Under the pieces are notes generated by a model, which saw only the letters and a list, made by a program, of their open reading frames with translations, was not told the origin of the DNA and did no database searches. The translations under genes and the position numbers were made by a program. A stretch of DNA of 64,000 bases from Streptomyces sp. DvalAA-43 (GTDB lineage: Bacteria > Actinomycetota > Actinomycetes > Streptomycetales > Streptomycetaceae), in the NCBI RefSeq assembly GCF_900091725.1, contig NZ_FMBW01000031.1, forward strand, positions 62,001 to 126,000, read 5' to 3'. Shown here piece by piece: positions 9,962-17,975 of this stretch; the first letter of the stretch is position 1, and every line of letters starts with the position of its first letter.

Positions 9962-10870
9962 ATGAGTTCTGTGTCCGAGGGACGATTTCGGGGTTCCGCT
10001 GTTCCCTCGATCACGCCCGGCCCCCTGCGCACCACCTTGCGCGCCGATGACGGGGTGCGTATCGAAGCGGTGTACGAGCCGTGTACGGCGGGTGCCGGGA
10101 CCGTTGCGGGGTCATCCTTCGACGGTACTGCGATCGTGCTCGCGCACGGTTTCACCGGTGCGGTGGACCGGCCCGCGGTGCGGCGGGCCGCCGGGGTGTT
10201 CGCCGGGCGCGCGGCCGTGGTCACGTTCTCCTTCCGGGGGCACGGCGGGTCCGGCGGCCGGTCGACGGTGGGCGACCGCGAGGTGCTGGATCTGGCGGCG
10301 GCGGTGGCGTGGGCGCGGTCGCTCGGACACCGCCGGGTGGTGACCGTCGGGTTCTCGATGGGCGGGTCCGTGGTGCTGCGGCACGGGGCGCTGTACCCGG
10401 CGGGGCCGGAGGCGCGGCTTGAAGGCGACACGGACGCCTGCGGCGTTGCGGAGCGCGAGGGGCGCACTGGAGCGCGTACGGGGGCACACGCGGATGCGGT
10501 GGTGGCCGTGAGCGCCCCCGCCCGCTGGTACTACCGGGGCACCGCCCCGATGCGCCGGCTGCACTGGGTGGTCACCCGACCCATGGGGCGGCTGGTCGGC
10601 CGTTACGGACTGCACACCCGGATCGACCGCGACGAATGGAATCCGGTGCCGCTCCCACCGGTCGAGGCCGCCGCTCTGATCGCTCCGACGCCGCTGCTGA
10701 TCGTGCACGGCGACCGGGACCCGTACTTCCCGCTGGACCACCCGCGCTCGCTGGCCGACGCGGCGGGCGACGGCGCCGAGCTGTGGCTGGAGCGCGGCAT
10801 GGGCCATGCGGAGAACGCCGCGGACGAGACCTTGCTCACCCGCATCGCCGACTGGGCGGTGGCGGTGTGA
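9962..10870 (+). CDS. Alpha/beta hydrolase
   Basis: A 302-residue serine hydrolase fold: oxyanion motif AHGFTG, nucleophile elbow GFSMGGS, catalytic Asp in [10 protein letters not shown] and His in GMGHAENA. No signal peptide is seen, so it is probably cytoplasmic. It is divergent from glnR and begins a plus-strand series with the MoaD-like gene 41 bases downstream. The substrate cannot be predicted. Confidence 0.85.
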   Translation: MSSVSEGRFRGSAVPSITPGPLRTTLRADDGVRIEAVYEPCTAGAGTVAGSSFDGTAIVLAHGFTGAVDRPAVRRAAGVFAGRAAVVTFSFRGHGGSGGRSTVGDREVLDLAAAVAWARSLGHRRVVTVGFSMGGSVVLRHGALYPAGPEARLEGDTDACGVAEREGRTGARTGAHADAVVAVSAPARWYYRGTAPMRRLHWVVTRPMGRLVGRYGLHTRIDRDEWNPVPLPPVEAAALIAPTPLLIVHGDRDPYFPLDHPRSLADAAGDGAELWLERGMGHAENAADETLLTRIADWAVAV

Positions 10871-10911
10871 CCCATGATGGACAGCTGACGCGAGACGAGA
10901 GGAGTGGCGCC

Positions 10912-11166
10912 ATGCCTGCGGTAACCATCCGCTACTGGGCCGCCGCCAAGGCCGCGGCCGGGACCGCGGAGGAGCCGTACACCGCCGCTACCCTCGCCGA
11001 GGCGCTCGACGCGGTGCGCGAACGGCACCCCGGAGAGCTCACCCGAGTGCTGCAAAGGTGTTCGTTCCTCATCGACGGTGACCCCGTGGGCACCCGTGGC
11101 CATGAGACCGTACGCCTTGCCGAGGGCGGCACGGTCGAGGTGCTCCCGCCGTTCGCAGGAGGGTGA
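10912..11166 (+). CDS. MoaD/ThiS-family small sulfur carrier-like protein
   Basis: An 84-residue ubiquitin-fold protein that ends in Gly-Gly (PPFAGG), the C-terminus that MoaD and ThiS proteins carry as adenylate or thiocarboxylate. The start at 10912 has a GAGAGGAG ribosome site. No moaE or thi gene is adjacent, so whether it serves molybdopterin synthesis or another sulfur transfer is open. It lies between the hydrolase and a membrane protein gene on the same strand, 10 bases before the latter, probably one operon. Confidence 0.85.
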   Translation: MPAVTIRYWAAAKAAAGTAEEPYTAATLAEALDAVRERHPGELTRVLQRCSFLIDGDPVGTRGHETVRLAEGGTVEVLPPFAGG

Positions 11167-11176
11167 ACCGCAGAAC

Positions 11177-12676
11177 ATGAGCAGCAACGATCAGCAGTAC
11201 CCGTACGGACAGGACCCGCGCCACGGGTACGGTCCCGGCCACGATCCGTCGAACGCCGGGCAGCCGCAGCAGTACGGCGACCAGCCGCACGCCGCGCAGC
11301 CGTACGGCGACCAGCCCTACGGCGCGCAGGCGTACGGCGGCGGGTCCTACGGAGGCGAGTCCTACGGCGCGCAGCCGTACGGGCAGCAGCCCTCGTACGG
11401 ACACCCGCAGCAGCAGCCGCAGGCCCCGTACACCGACCCGAACCAGGCGAACCAGGCGAACCGGCCGGGACAGCCGGGCCAGCCGGGCCCCGGGCAGGGC
11501 TGGCCGGGCGGGTACGGGCAGCAGCCCGCCGCGCCCGCGGCCCACGACCCGCAGGACCCGGCCGTCGCGCAGACCTGGGAGGGCCAGACCTGGGACACCC
11601 AGTACCAGCCGGTCATCCAGTCCGCGCAGTCGGCCCAGCCCGCGCCGCACGCCCAGCAGGCCCACCAGGCACAGCACCCCCATCAGGCCCAGCCCGCGCA
11701 GCCCGTTCCGGCCGCCGCCGAGACCGCCTACCTGTCGCCCGTGTCGCCGCCGTCGTCCCCGATGCCGCCGCAGGGCGCCTCGGGCGCGTACCCGCTGCCG
11801 CCCGAGGTGCCGGTCACGCCGCTCGTACCCGCCGCCGAGCCGCCCGCCGAGGGCGCCACGCACGCCTCCGAGCACGGCGCGGACGGTTACAGCGCCCCCA
11901 CCACCCTGGGCAACAGCAGGATCACCGACGCCCAGCGGGCCCGCGCCGAGGGCCGCTCGCCGATCATCGCGCCGGGCATGCAGCCCGCCGGGATCACCGC
12001 AGGACTCGGTCTGCTGCTCGCCCTGGGCGCCGCGATCGGGCCGTACGCCCTGGTCGTACCGCTGGTGCTGCTCCAGGCCGTGACCGCGGCCGGCTGGTTC
12101 CGGCTCAACGGCATGTGGCCGGCCCGGCAGGGCATCGCGCTCGCGTTCGCGGGCGGCCTGGTCGCCGACATCGCGCTGCTCGCCGCGGGCCGGGAGAACG
12201 GACCGGCCGCCATCCTCGGCACCCTCGGTGTCTGGGTGCTGCTCACCGTGGTCCTCCAGCTGCGCAGCCACGCGAGCGCCGACGAGCGGATGCAGGGGCT
12301 GATGGCCACCGTCGCGTCGGCCGCCCTGTCGGTGCTGGCCGCCGGACACCTCGCGGCGGTCCCGGACGCGGTGACGGTGGGGGCGGTGGCCGTCGCGGTC
12401 GCCGCGCTCGTGCGCGCGCTGCCGCTGCCCGGACCGGCCTCGGTCGTGGTGGCGCTGCTCGCCGCCACGGGCGCCGGTGCCGTGGCCGGGACGCTGACCG
12501 ACCTGGGCACGAAGGGCGCGCTGCTCGGCCTCGGTGCGGGGGTGTGCGCGCTGATCGGGCTGCGGGCGGCGAGCTACGACTACCCGTCGCGCTTCGTCCA
12601 CATGACCGCCGGTGTGGCGCTGCCGCTCACCGCCGCGGCGCCCGCCGTGTACCTGATCGGCCGTGCGATCTCGTAG
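11177..12676 (+). CDS. Membrane protein with Gln/Tyr/Pro-rich N-terminus
   Basis: A 499-residue protein. Residues 1 to about 250 are disordered and hold repeats of the type QPYGDQPYGAQ with many Gln, Pro, Gly and Tyr. After residue 275 come seven or so hydrophobic helices (for example LGLLLALGAAIGPYALVVPL and VAVAVAALVRALPL) ending in YLIGRAIS. It starts 10 bases after the MoaD-like gene. The family is common in Streptomyces but has no assigned function; the low-complexity tail could bind partners at the membrane. Confidence 0.85.
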   Translation: MSSNDQQYPYGQDPRHGYGPGHDPSNAGQPQQYGDQPHAAQPYGDQPYGAQAYGGGSYGGESYGAQPYGQQPSYGHPQQQPQAPYTDPNQANQANRPGQPGQPGPGQGWPGGYGQQPAAPAAHDPQDPAVAQTWEGQTWDTQYQPVIQSAQSAQPAPHAQQAHQAQHPHQAQPAQPVPAAAETAYLSPVSPPSSPMPPQGASGAYPLPPEVPVTPLVPAAEPPAEGATHASEHGADGYSAPTTLGNSRITDAQRARAEGRSPIIAPGMQPAGITAGLGLLLALGAAIGPYALVVPLVLLQAVTAAGWFRLNGMWPARQGIALAFAGGLVADIALLAAGRENGPAAILGTLGVWVLLTVVLQLRSHASADERMQGLMATVASAALSVLAAGHLAAVPDAVTVGAVAVAVAALVRALPLPGPASVVVALLAATGAGAVAGTLTDLGTKGALLGLGAGVCALIGLRAASYDYPSRFVHMTAGVALPLTAAAPAVYLIGRAIS

Positions 12677-12828
12677 GGCTGCCGTCCCGGACCCGGCCGC
12701 CCCGGGAACCGAAGAGGGGTGTCCGCTCGTCGATCACCCGGGGCACCTTGCACGTCCGGTGGACGTGCGGGGGCGCCGGGGGTCCGGCCGGATTGCAGGG
12801 TGATTGCAGGGTGGGGGAAAGAGCGAGC

Positions 12829-13518
12829 ATGCGTGCACTGCGGATACTGCTGGTCATCGTGGTGGTCCTGGGCGGGATCTTCGTCGCCGTCGACCGTGCG
12901 GCGGTGTACTTCGCCGAGTCGGAGGCCGCCAAACGGATCCGGATCACCGGTGCCACGATCGGCTCGACGGACGTCTCCATCAAGGGATTCCCCTTCCTGA
13001 CGCAGATAGCCGGGGGCGGGGTCGACGAGGTCGACGTCGAGATCACCGGCATCGAGACCGCCGCCGACGGCCGCAGGCTCCGGATCAGCCGGATGAACGC
13101 CGCGCTGCACGACGTGGAGCTGACCGACGGCTACTCCGGCGCCACCGCCGCCCGCGCCTCGGGCACCGCCGTCATCTCGTACGCGGACCTCACCAAGGCC
13201 GCCAGCGACGGCGTCGCCATCGAGTACGGCGGCAACAACAAGGTGAAGGTGACCGGCACGGTCGATGTCCTCGGCAACCCGGTCTCGCGCAGCGTGCTCT
13301 CCACCGTCACCCTGGTCGACGGCCGCACGCTCCGGGTGCACGCGGACAAGGTGCCGGGCGAGGGCGTCCCCGGGCTGGAGAAGCTGGTGCGCGGGAAGAC
13401 CGACTTCGACCGGGAGGTCGGCGGCCTGCCGAGCGGTCTGAAGCTCCAGAAGATCCAGCCGACCGCCGACGGCCTGGAGATATCGGTGACCGGCACGGAC
13501 GTCCGGCTCGCCGGCTAG
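12829..13518 (+). CDS. DUF2993 (LmeA-like) membrane-anchored protein
   Basis: A 229-residue protein with an N-terminal TM anchor (LRILLVIVVVLGGIFVAV) and the DUF2993 pattern: AAKRIRITGATIGSTDVSIKGFPFLTQ, then VDEVDVEITG and a C-terminal LPSGLKLQKIQPTADGLEISVTG. DUF2993 includes mycobacterial LmeA, a mannan-elongation factor that binds phosphoinositides. The ATG at 12829 has GGGGGAA nearby. It follows the membrane protein gene after 150 bases on the same strand. Function in Streptomyces is not known. Confidence 0.85.
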   Translation: MRALRILLVIVVVLGGIFVAVDRAAVYFAESEAAKRIRITGATIGSTDVSIKGFPFLTQIAGGGVDEVDVEITGIETAADGRRLRISRMNAALHDVELTDGYSGATAARASGTAVISYADLTKAASDGVAIEYGGNNKVKVTGTVDVLGNPVSRSVLSTVTLVDGRTLRVHADKVPGEGVPGLEKLVRGKTDFDREVGGLPSGLKLQKIQPTADGLEISVTGTDVRLAG

Positions 13519-13543
13519 GGCCACCCGCGAAACCCGGCCCGCG

Positions 13544-13641
13544 TCCTGGGCGCTCCACCCGCCTCCGGGGCATCTCACCCACCTCCTTGGGCACCCTCAC
13601 CCGCCTCCTGGGCACCCCACTCACCTCCTGGACATCCCGCC
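13544..13641. repeat. Imperfect 20-base tandem repeat, five copies
   Basis: Units of about 20 bases built on TCCTGGGCACCCCACTCACC recur five times with small changes, starting 25 bases after the DUF2993 stop codon. No gene overlaps them with good support. Such GC-rich minisatellites are hotspots for length change. Confidence 0.75.
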
Positions 13642-13778
13642 CTCCACATATTGAGACGGCCCTGTCCGATCCGTAGATGCGTGACGGCCACCGGTGGCGC
13701 GGGAGCGGTGAGGGAGACGCCCCGACCCTGTTTCGGTCTCACCTGACGGACGATCGCGTCTCAGGATGCGACACGGCG

Positions 13779-13808
13779 GTGACATGTCCGCCCGTACCTC
13801 CCTACGAT
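13779..13808 (+). promoter_or_regulatory. Promoter for leaderless Cys leader peptide
   Basis: GTGACA (13779-13784) and TACGAT (13803-13808) are separated by 18 bases, a good vegetative promoter. The -10 box ends 7 bases before the ATG at 13816, so transcription should begin at or next to that ATG, giving a leaderless message. Confidence 0.65.
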
Positions 13809-13815
13809 CGGTCCC

Positions 13816-13923
13816 ATGCAGTGCTCTATGGGCGGTCTCCCACAGCGGGGGCGGGCGGATCTCACGAAGCGGCGGGCAGTGGACCTGTGCCGCGTCGCCG
13901 CCATGCTCTGTCGCACTGTCTGA
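13816..13923 (+). CDS. Putative Cys-containing leader peptide
   Basis: A 35-codon ORF that ends in RAVDLCRVAAMLCRTV. The VDLCRV...LCR core is the hallmark of short streptomycete 'putative leader peptides' found before sulfur genes. A second in-frame ATG at 13828 is possible. There is no ribosome site; instead a -10 box lies 7 bases upstream, so it is read as leaderless. The next genes encode thiosulfate sulfurtransferase and DUF1416. Short polycysteine leaderless ORFs are known to attenuate the orthologous operon in mycobacteria when cysteine is plentiful. The same role here is inferred; the Cys codons (three in all, two near the end) would be the sensor. Confidence 0.7.
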   Translation: MQCSMGGLPQRGRADLTKRRAVDLCRVAAMLCRTV

Positions 13924-14088
13924 GCGGGAGCCTTCGGCACCCCGCATTCCCCCCGGCCCTTCGACCGACGTCAGACGTCAGGGCCCATCCCAAGCCGTTG
14001 TACGTGTGCCGCACGCCGCGCCGCCGTACACCCGCATCACGCACCGTCTCGCATCATCTCGCCGCAGACTGCCCCGGAGGAGAACAGC

Positions 14089-14934
14089 ATGAGCCGCAGT
14101 GACGTCCTGGTAGACGCCGACTGGGTCGAGGCCCACATCGACGACCCGAAGGTCGCTCTCGTAGAGGTCGACGAGGACACCTCGGCGTACGAGAAGAACC
14201 ACATCAAGAACGCGATCCGGATCGACTGGACCAAGGACCTCCAGGACCCGGTCCGCCGCGACTTCATCGACCAGGCAGGGTTCGAGAAGCTGCTGTCCGA
14301 GAAGGGCATCGGCAACGACACCACGGTCGTCCTGTACGGCGGCAACAACAACTGGTTCGCGTCCTACGCGTTCTGGTACTTCAAGCTCTACGGCCACCAG
14401 GACGTCCGCCTGCTCGACGGCGGCCGCAAGAAGTGGGAGCTCGACTCCCGCGACCTGGTCGACGGCGACCAGATCCCGTCCCGCCCGGCCACCGAGTACA
14501 AGGCCAAGCCGCAGGACGAGTCGATCCGCGCCTACCGCGACGACGTCGTGCAGGCGATCGGCAACCAGAACCTGGTCGACGTGCGCTCGCCCGACGAGTT
14601 CAGCGGCAAGCTGCTCGCCCCGGCGCACCTCCCGCAGGAGCAGTCCCAGCGCCCCGGCCACGTGCCGAGCGCCCGCAACATCCCGTGGTCGAAGAACGCC
14701 AACGACGACGGCACCTTCAAGTCGGACGACGAGCTCAAGGCCCTGTACGAGGCGGAGCAGGTCGACCTGGCGAAGGACACCATCGCGTACTGCCGCATCG
14801 GCGAGCGCTCCGCGCTCACCTGGTTCGTGCTGCACGAGCTGCTCGGCCAGGAGAACGTCAAGAACTACGACGGTTCGTGGACCGAGTACGGCTCCCTCGT
14901 GGGTGTGCCGATCGAGCTCGGCGCCAACAAGTAA
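14089..14934 (+). CDS. Thiosulfate sulfurtransferase (rhodanese, CysA/SseA type)
   Basis: A 281-residue two-domain rhodanese. The N-terminal domain is the inactive half; the C-terminal domain has the active-site loop AYCRIGERSA, where the Cys accepts sulfane sulfur from thiosulfate. The end (YDGSWTEYGSLVGVPIELG) is typical. GGAGGAG lies 6 bases before the ATG. It is followed by the DUF1416 gene 66 bases downstream, the same pair as cysA-sseC in mycobacteria. Upstream lies the Cys leader ORF, so expression is probably tied to cysteine supply. Confidence 0.95.
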   Translation: MSRSDVLVDADWVEAHIDDPKVALVEVDEDTSAYEKNHIKNAIRIDWTKDLQDPVRRDFIDQAGFEKLLSEKGIGNDTTVVLYGGNNNWFASYAFWYFKLYGHQDVRLLDGGRKKWELDSRDLVDGDQIPSRPATEYKAKPQDESIRAYRDDVVQAIGNQNLVDVRSPDEFSGKLLAPAHLPQEQSQRPGHVPSARNIPWSKNANDDGTFKSDDELKALYEAEQVDLAKDTIAYCRIGERSALTWFVLHELLGQENVKNYDGSWTEYGSLVGVPIELGANK

Positions 14935-15000
14935 CTCCGCGCGCGAGCAACTCCGCACGACCCGGACCAGCACGACCCCCGACCCAGAAGGACGAAACAC

Positions 15001-15288
15001 ATGTGTGGAGCAAAGGCCGGCGGCCCCGACGCTTCGACCATCAAGCCCGGTGAGACCACCATCCAGGGCAGCGTGACCCGCGACGGCGAGCCCGTCACCG
15101 GCTACGTGCGCCTGCTGGACTCGACCGGCGAGTTCACCGCCGAGGTCCCGACCTCGGCGACCGGACAGTTCCGCTTCTACGCGGCCGAGGGCACCTGGAC
15201 GCTGCGCGCCCTCGTCCCGGGCGGCAGCGCCGACCGCACGGTCGTGGCGCAGACCGGTGGCCTCTCCGAGGTCGCGATCGCGGTCTAG
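15001..15288 (+). CDS. DUF1416 (SseC-like) protein
   Basis: A 95-residue protein starting MCGAKAGGPDAS and made of a transthyretin-like beta sandwich (VTRDGEPVTGYVRLLD, FTAEVPTSATGQFRFYA, WTLRALVPGG). The single Cys at position 2 is conserved. It always follows a thiosulfate sulfurtransferase in actinobacteria and is thought to act with it in sulfur metabolism, by an unknown mechanism. A strong hairpin at 15330-15383 follows. Confidence 0.92.
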   Translation: MCGAKAGGPDASTIKPGETTIQGSVTRDGEPVTGYVRLLDSTGEFTAEVPTSATGQFRFYAAEGTWTLRALVPGGSADRTVVAQTGGLSEVAIAV

Positions 15289-15329
15289 GGCCTTACGTCA
15301 GGGCCTTCGCGCCGCGACACGGATCGGCC

Positions 15330-15383
15330 GAAGGGCCGTACCCCAGGGGGTTGGACGCCTTCCTGGACGGGGTACGGCCCTTC
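15330..15383. terminator. Terminator hairpin after DUF1416
   Basis: GAAGGGCCGTACCCC and its exact complement GGGGTACGGCCCTTC make a 15-bp stem with a 24-base loop, about 40 bases after the DUF1416 stop. No U-tract is present. It should end the leader-sulfurtransferase-DUF1416 transcript. Confidence 0.75.
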
Positions 15384-15447
15384 GTGCCGTCCGTACCGGC
15401 GCGAACGAGGCCTGCGCCACCGGCCGGGGCGGGCCTACGCTGGAGGT

Positions 15448-15705
15448 ATGTACGCCCGACGCCGTCGCGGCTATTTCCTGATGATGGGCGTGTGCATCGT
15501 CCTCTTCGTATCGGCCTGGGCCTTCGTCAGGCTGTGGTCGATGCCCGCCGCGATAGCGATGTGCGTCGTCGCGATGGTGATCCCGCCCATCGCGGCCATG
15601 GTCGCCAACCGGCGGGGACCGGACGACCGCTGGTGGGACGATCCGTCCGGCGACCCGAAGTCCGACGAGTGGTGGGACGAGCTCGACGGCAAGAAGCGGC
15701 ACTGA
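15448..15705 (+). CDS. DUF3099 small membrane protein
   Basis: An 85-residue protein with a basic start (MYARRRRGYF), two TM helices (about 10-28 and 32-50) and an acidic tail rich in Trp and Asp (DDRWWDDPSGDP, DEWWDEL). This is the DUF3099 layout; function is unknown. TACGCT lies 6 bases before the ATG and GGAGG is inside that 6-base gap, so the message is leaderless or nearly so. It converges with the DsrE gene. Confidence 0.85.
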   Translation: MYARRRRGYFLMMGVCIVLFVSAWAFVRLWSMPAAIAMCVVAMVIPPIAAMVANRRGPDDRWWDDPSGDPKSDEWWDELDGKKRH

Positions 15706-15727
15706 CGCGCTCCGCGCCGCTGGACCG

Positions 15728-16090
15728 TCAGTAGACGAGGGCCTGGACGCCGTCGGCCATGATCTCGCTGACGAAGACCTGGGCCCCGGCGATCCGCACG
15801 CCCTCCAGGACGTCCTGCTCGGTGATGTCACGACGGGCCGCGCACTGCGTGCACAGGGTGATCTGCCCGCCCGCCTGGATCGACTCGATCAGATCCGGCA
15901 GCGGCGCGGCATGCGGCAGCTCGAACTCGGCGGCGCGCCCCGGCAACGCGAACCAGGAGGACTCCCCGGTCAGCCAGAGCGAGACCTCCACCCCACTGGC
16001 GACGGCGACCGCGGCCACCGTGAACGCCTGTGAGCAGCGCTCGGCGGAGTCGGCACCTGCGGTCACCTTGATCACGAGCTTCTTCGGCAT
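15728..16090 (-). CDS. DsrE-family protein
   Basis: A 120-residue DsrE/DsrF-fold protein: KLVIKVTAGADSAERCSQAFTVAA at the start, then LWLTGESSW and a CTQCAARR motif at about 81-88. The two Cys residues could carry persulfide sulfur as in related DsrE proteins. A TACAGT box ends 7 bases before the ATG, so it is probably leaderless. Its location next to the sulfurtransferase operon suggests a role in sulfur transfer, but that is inference. Confidence 0.85.
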   Translation of the reverse strand: MPKKLVIKVTAGADSAERCSQAFTVAAVAVASGVEVSLWLTGESSWFALPGRAAEFELPHAAPLPDLIESIQAGGQITLCTQCAARRDITEQDVLEGVRIAGAQVFVSEIMADGVQALVY

Positions 16091-16143
16091 ATGCCGAACT
16101 GTAATCGTCGGGTGGGCAACCGCATCGCCTCGGTGGCAGTCAG

Positions 16144-17157
16144 GTGGATGCGCGGTTAAACGGAATCAGCGCATCTGGTCTCGTGGGGGGACCCCAATTG
16201 GAACCGAAAGACACGATTTCTGACGGGCCGGCGCCCGAGGACGGGCCCGGGACCCGGTCCGTGGCCGAGACGCCCGTACCCGAGAAGCCGGTGGCCGAGC
16301 CGCCCGTGACCGAGCCCGCGCCCGAGGCCGCCCCGGTCGCGGAGCCCGAGGCCGTACGGGTCACCGCGCCCGAGCCCGCACCGGCCACCGCGCCCGAGCC
16401 CGTCGCCGCGCCCGTCGCGAAGCGCCCGCGCGGGCGTACGGCGCTGCTGGTCCTCGCGGCCGCGGTGCTCGGCATCGCGGGTGGCACCGCCGTGGGCTAC
16501 GACGTACAGGCCGGGCGCGCCCCGACCCCGCTGCCCGCCCTGTCGCAGCCCGGTCTGGCGTACCCGGCGAAGGCGCTGCCCCCGGGCAAGGCCCCCGATC
16601 CGCTGCCCGTGTCCCAGGACCGCCGGGTCAGGACGGACGGCGACCTGCGCAAGCTGGTCATCGGCCGGCCCGCGGGCTGGAGCGATGACGACAGCTCGCT
16701 GCTGGACCTGTCCGACGGCTGGGTGGCCCCGGACGTCTACGCCCGCTCCTCCTACGAGAAGGAGGGGGCCATGTACGAGTACTTCCTGGAGTACGACATC
16801 CGCCGGGTCGCGGGTGCCGCCTGGAAGCGCGGGCAGTACCGCACCGCCGAGATCCATCTCGTGCAGTTCGGCTCGGGAACCGTGCAGGGGGCCCAGGACT
16901 TCGTCGAGGGCCAGCTCGCGTACATGCCCGGATCCGAGATCGGCGCGGGCAACATCGGCGACGCGATCAAGGGCAGCGGCAACGGCCGCTACTACCTCTA
17001 CGAGGTCGACCGGAAGCCGGGCTACCTGCCGTCGTACCACGCCAGGGCCACCGTGTACCGCGGTGACATCGCGGCCGACATCCACCTCTACGACACCGTA
17101 CCGATCAGCAAGAAGGACATCCGGACGTTGGCCGAGAGACAGCTGGAGCGCCTGTGA
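16144..17157 (+). CDS. Membrane-anchored protein, paralogue 1 of 3
   Basis: First gene of a three-gene coupled operon. The product (up to 337 residues) has a Pro/Glu/Ala-rich cytoplasmic start, one TM helix (TALLVLAAAVLGIAGGTAVGY, near residue 110) and a 210-residue outer domain containing DGDLRKLVIGRP and IHLVQFGSGTVQGAQDFV. The GTG at 16144 has no good ribosome site; a TTG at about 16198 after GGGGGGACCCC is an alternative start. Its stop overlaps the next gene (GTGA). No function is known. It diverges from the DsrE gene across only 53 bases. Confidence 0.75.
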   Translation: MDARLNGISASGLVGGPQLEPKDTISDGPAPEDGPGTRSVAETPVPEKPVAEPPVTEPAPEAAPVAEPEAVRVTAPEPAPATAPEPVAAPVAKRPRGRTALLVLAAAVLGIAGGTAVGYDVQAGRAPTPLPALSQPGLAYPAKALPPGKAPDPLPVSQDRRVRTDGDLRKLVIGRPAGWSDDDSSLLDLSDGWVAPDVYARSSYEKEGAMYEYFLEYDIRRVAGAAWKRGQYRTAEIHLVQFGSGTVQGAQDFVEGQLAYMPGSEIGAGNIGDAIKGSGNGRYYLYEVDRKPGYLPSYHARATVYRGDIAADIHLYDTVPISKKDIRTLAERQLERL

Positions 17158-17975
17158 ACGACGTGACCACGCAGGCGACCACGCCCGACGGGAACACCGA
17201 CGGGAACGCCGACGCCTCCGGGGCGGTTGCCACCGGCCGTCCGCGCCGGGTGATCCGCATGGCGCTTCCCGTCGTGCTGGTGGCCGCCGCGGTCGCGGGC
17301 GCGGCCGTGTACACCCAGGACGCGGTGGACGGCGCCGACCGTTCCGCCGGGACCGCCCTCTGGGAGGAGCCCGCGCACAAGCCGGGCAAGGACCCGGCCG
17401 GTGACGTGGCCCGGGGCCGGGCCTCCACCGCGCTCAGCAAGCTGCTGCTGCCGGTCCCGGCCGGCTACCGGCTCGGCCCCGACAACGGGGAGCTGGGCAA
17501 CGACGGCGAGCAGAGCGGCAGGAAGGCGACCGCCGCCATGAAGCAGGACGCCCACGGTCTCGCGGGCAAGCAGCGCCGGGCCTACGAGGAACGGATCGAC
17601 GAACTCCGCATCGAGGGCATCGCCACCCGTTCCTACACCGCGGACGACAACACCCTGTTGGTCAGCACCCAGATCACGCGGATGAAGGACAGGAAGGCCG
17701 TCCGGAACCTCCACACCTTCCGGACCGGCCTCTTCGAATCCCTCGGCATCTTCCGTGCGGAGCCGAAGATCAAGGGGCACACGAGGAACGCCAGGTGTTA
17801 CGTCCTGCGCAAGGGCAGCAAGGGCGACATCGAGTCGATGAACTGTCTGGCGTACGACGGCGAGGTGAGCATCAGCCTCTCGGCGTCCGGCACCAGGCCG
17901 TTCGACCGGAAGGCCGTCTCCGAACTCCTGAAGGACCAGCTCGACCACATCAAGTCCCCGGGGGAGTACGTATGA
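17154..17975 (+). CDS. Membrane-anchored protein, paralogue 2 of 3
   Basis: A 273-residue protein starting at a GTG that overlaps the stop of paralogue 1. A TM helix (VIRMALPVVLVAAAVAGAAVY) lies near residue 40; the outer part begins with STALSKLLLPVPAGYRLG, the same 'LxKLLLPxPxG' element as in its neighbours. One Cys pair in the C-terminal part (RCYVLRKG, MNCLAYDG) may form a disulfide. Translation is coupled on both sides. No catalytic motif is seen. Confidence 0.8.
   Translation: MNDVTTQATTPDGNTDGNADASGAVATGRPRRVIRMALPVVLVAAAVAGAAVYTQDAVDGADRSAGTALWEEPAHKPGKDPAGDVARGRASTALSKLLLPVPAGYRLGPDNGELGNDGEQSGRKATAAMKQDAHGLAGKQRRAYEERIDELRIEGIATRSYTADDNTLLVSTQITRMKDRKAVRNLHTFRTGLFESLGIFRAEPKIKGHTRNARCYVLRKGSKGDIESMNCLAYDGEVSISLSASGTRPFDRKAVSELLKDQLDHIKSPGEYV

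Larger units (their letters stand above)
13519..14088. other. Regulatory gap before sulfurtransferase operon
   Basis: The 570 bases between the DUF2993 gene and the sulfurtransferase hold a tandem repeat (13544-13641), a promoter (13779-13808), a short leader ORF (13816-13923) and a 164-base stretch from the leader stop to the sulfurtransferase ATG. That last stretch contains a direct repeat of GACGTCA (13967-13980). The sulfurtransferase ribosome site GGAGGAG precedes its ATG by 6 bases. Confidence 0.7.
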
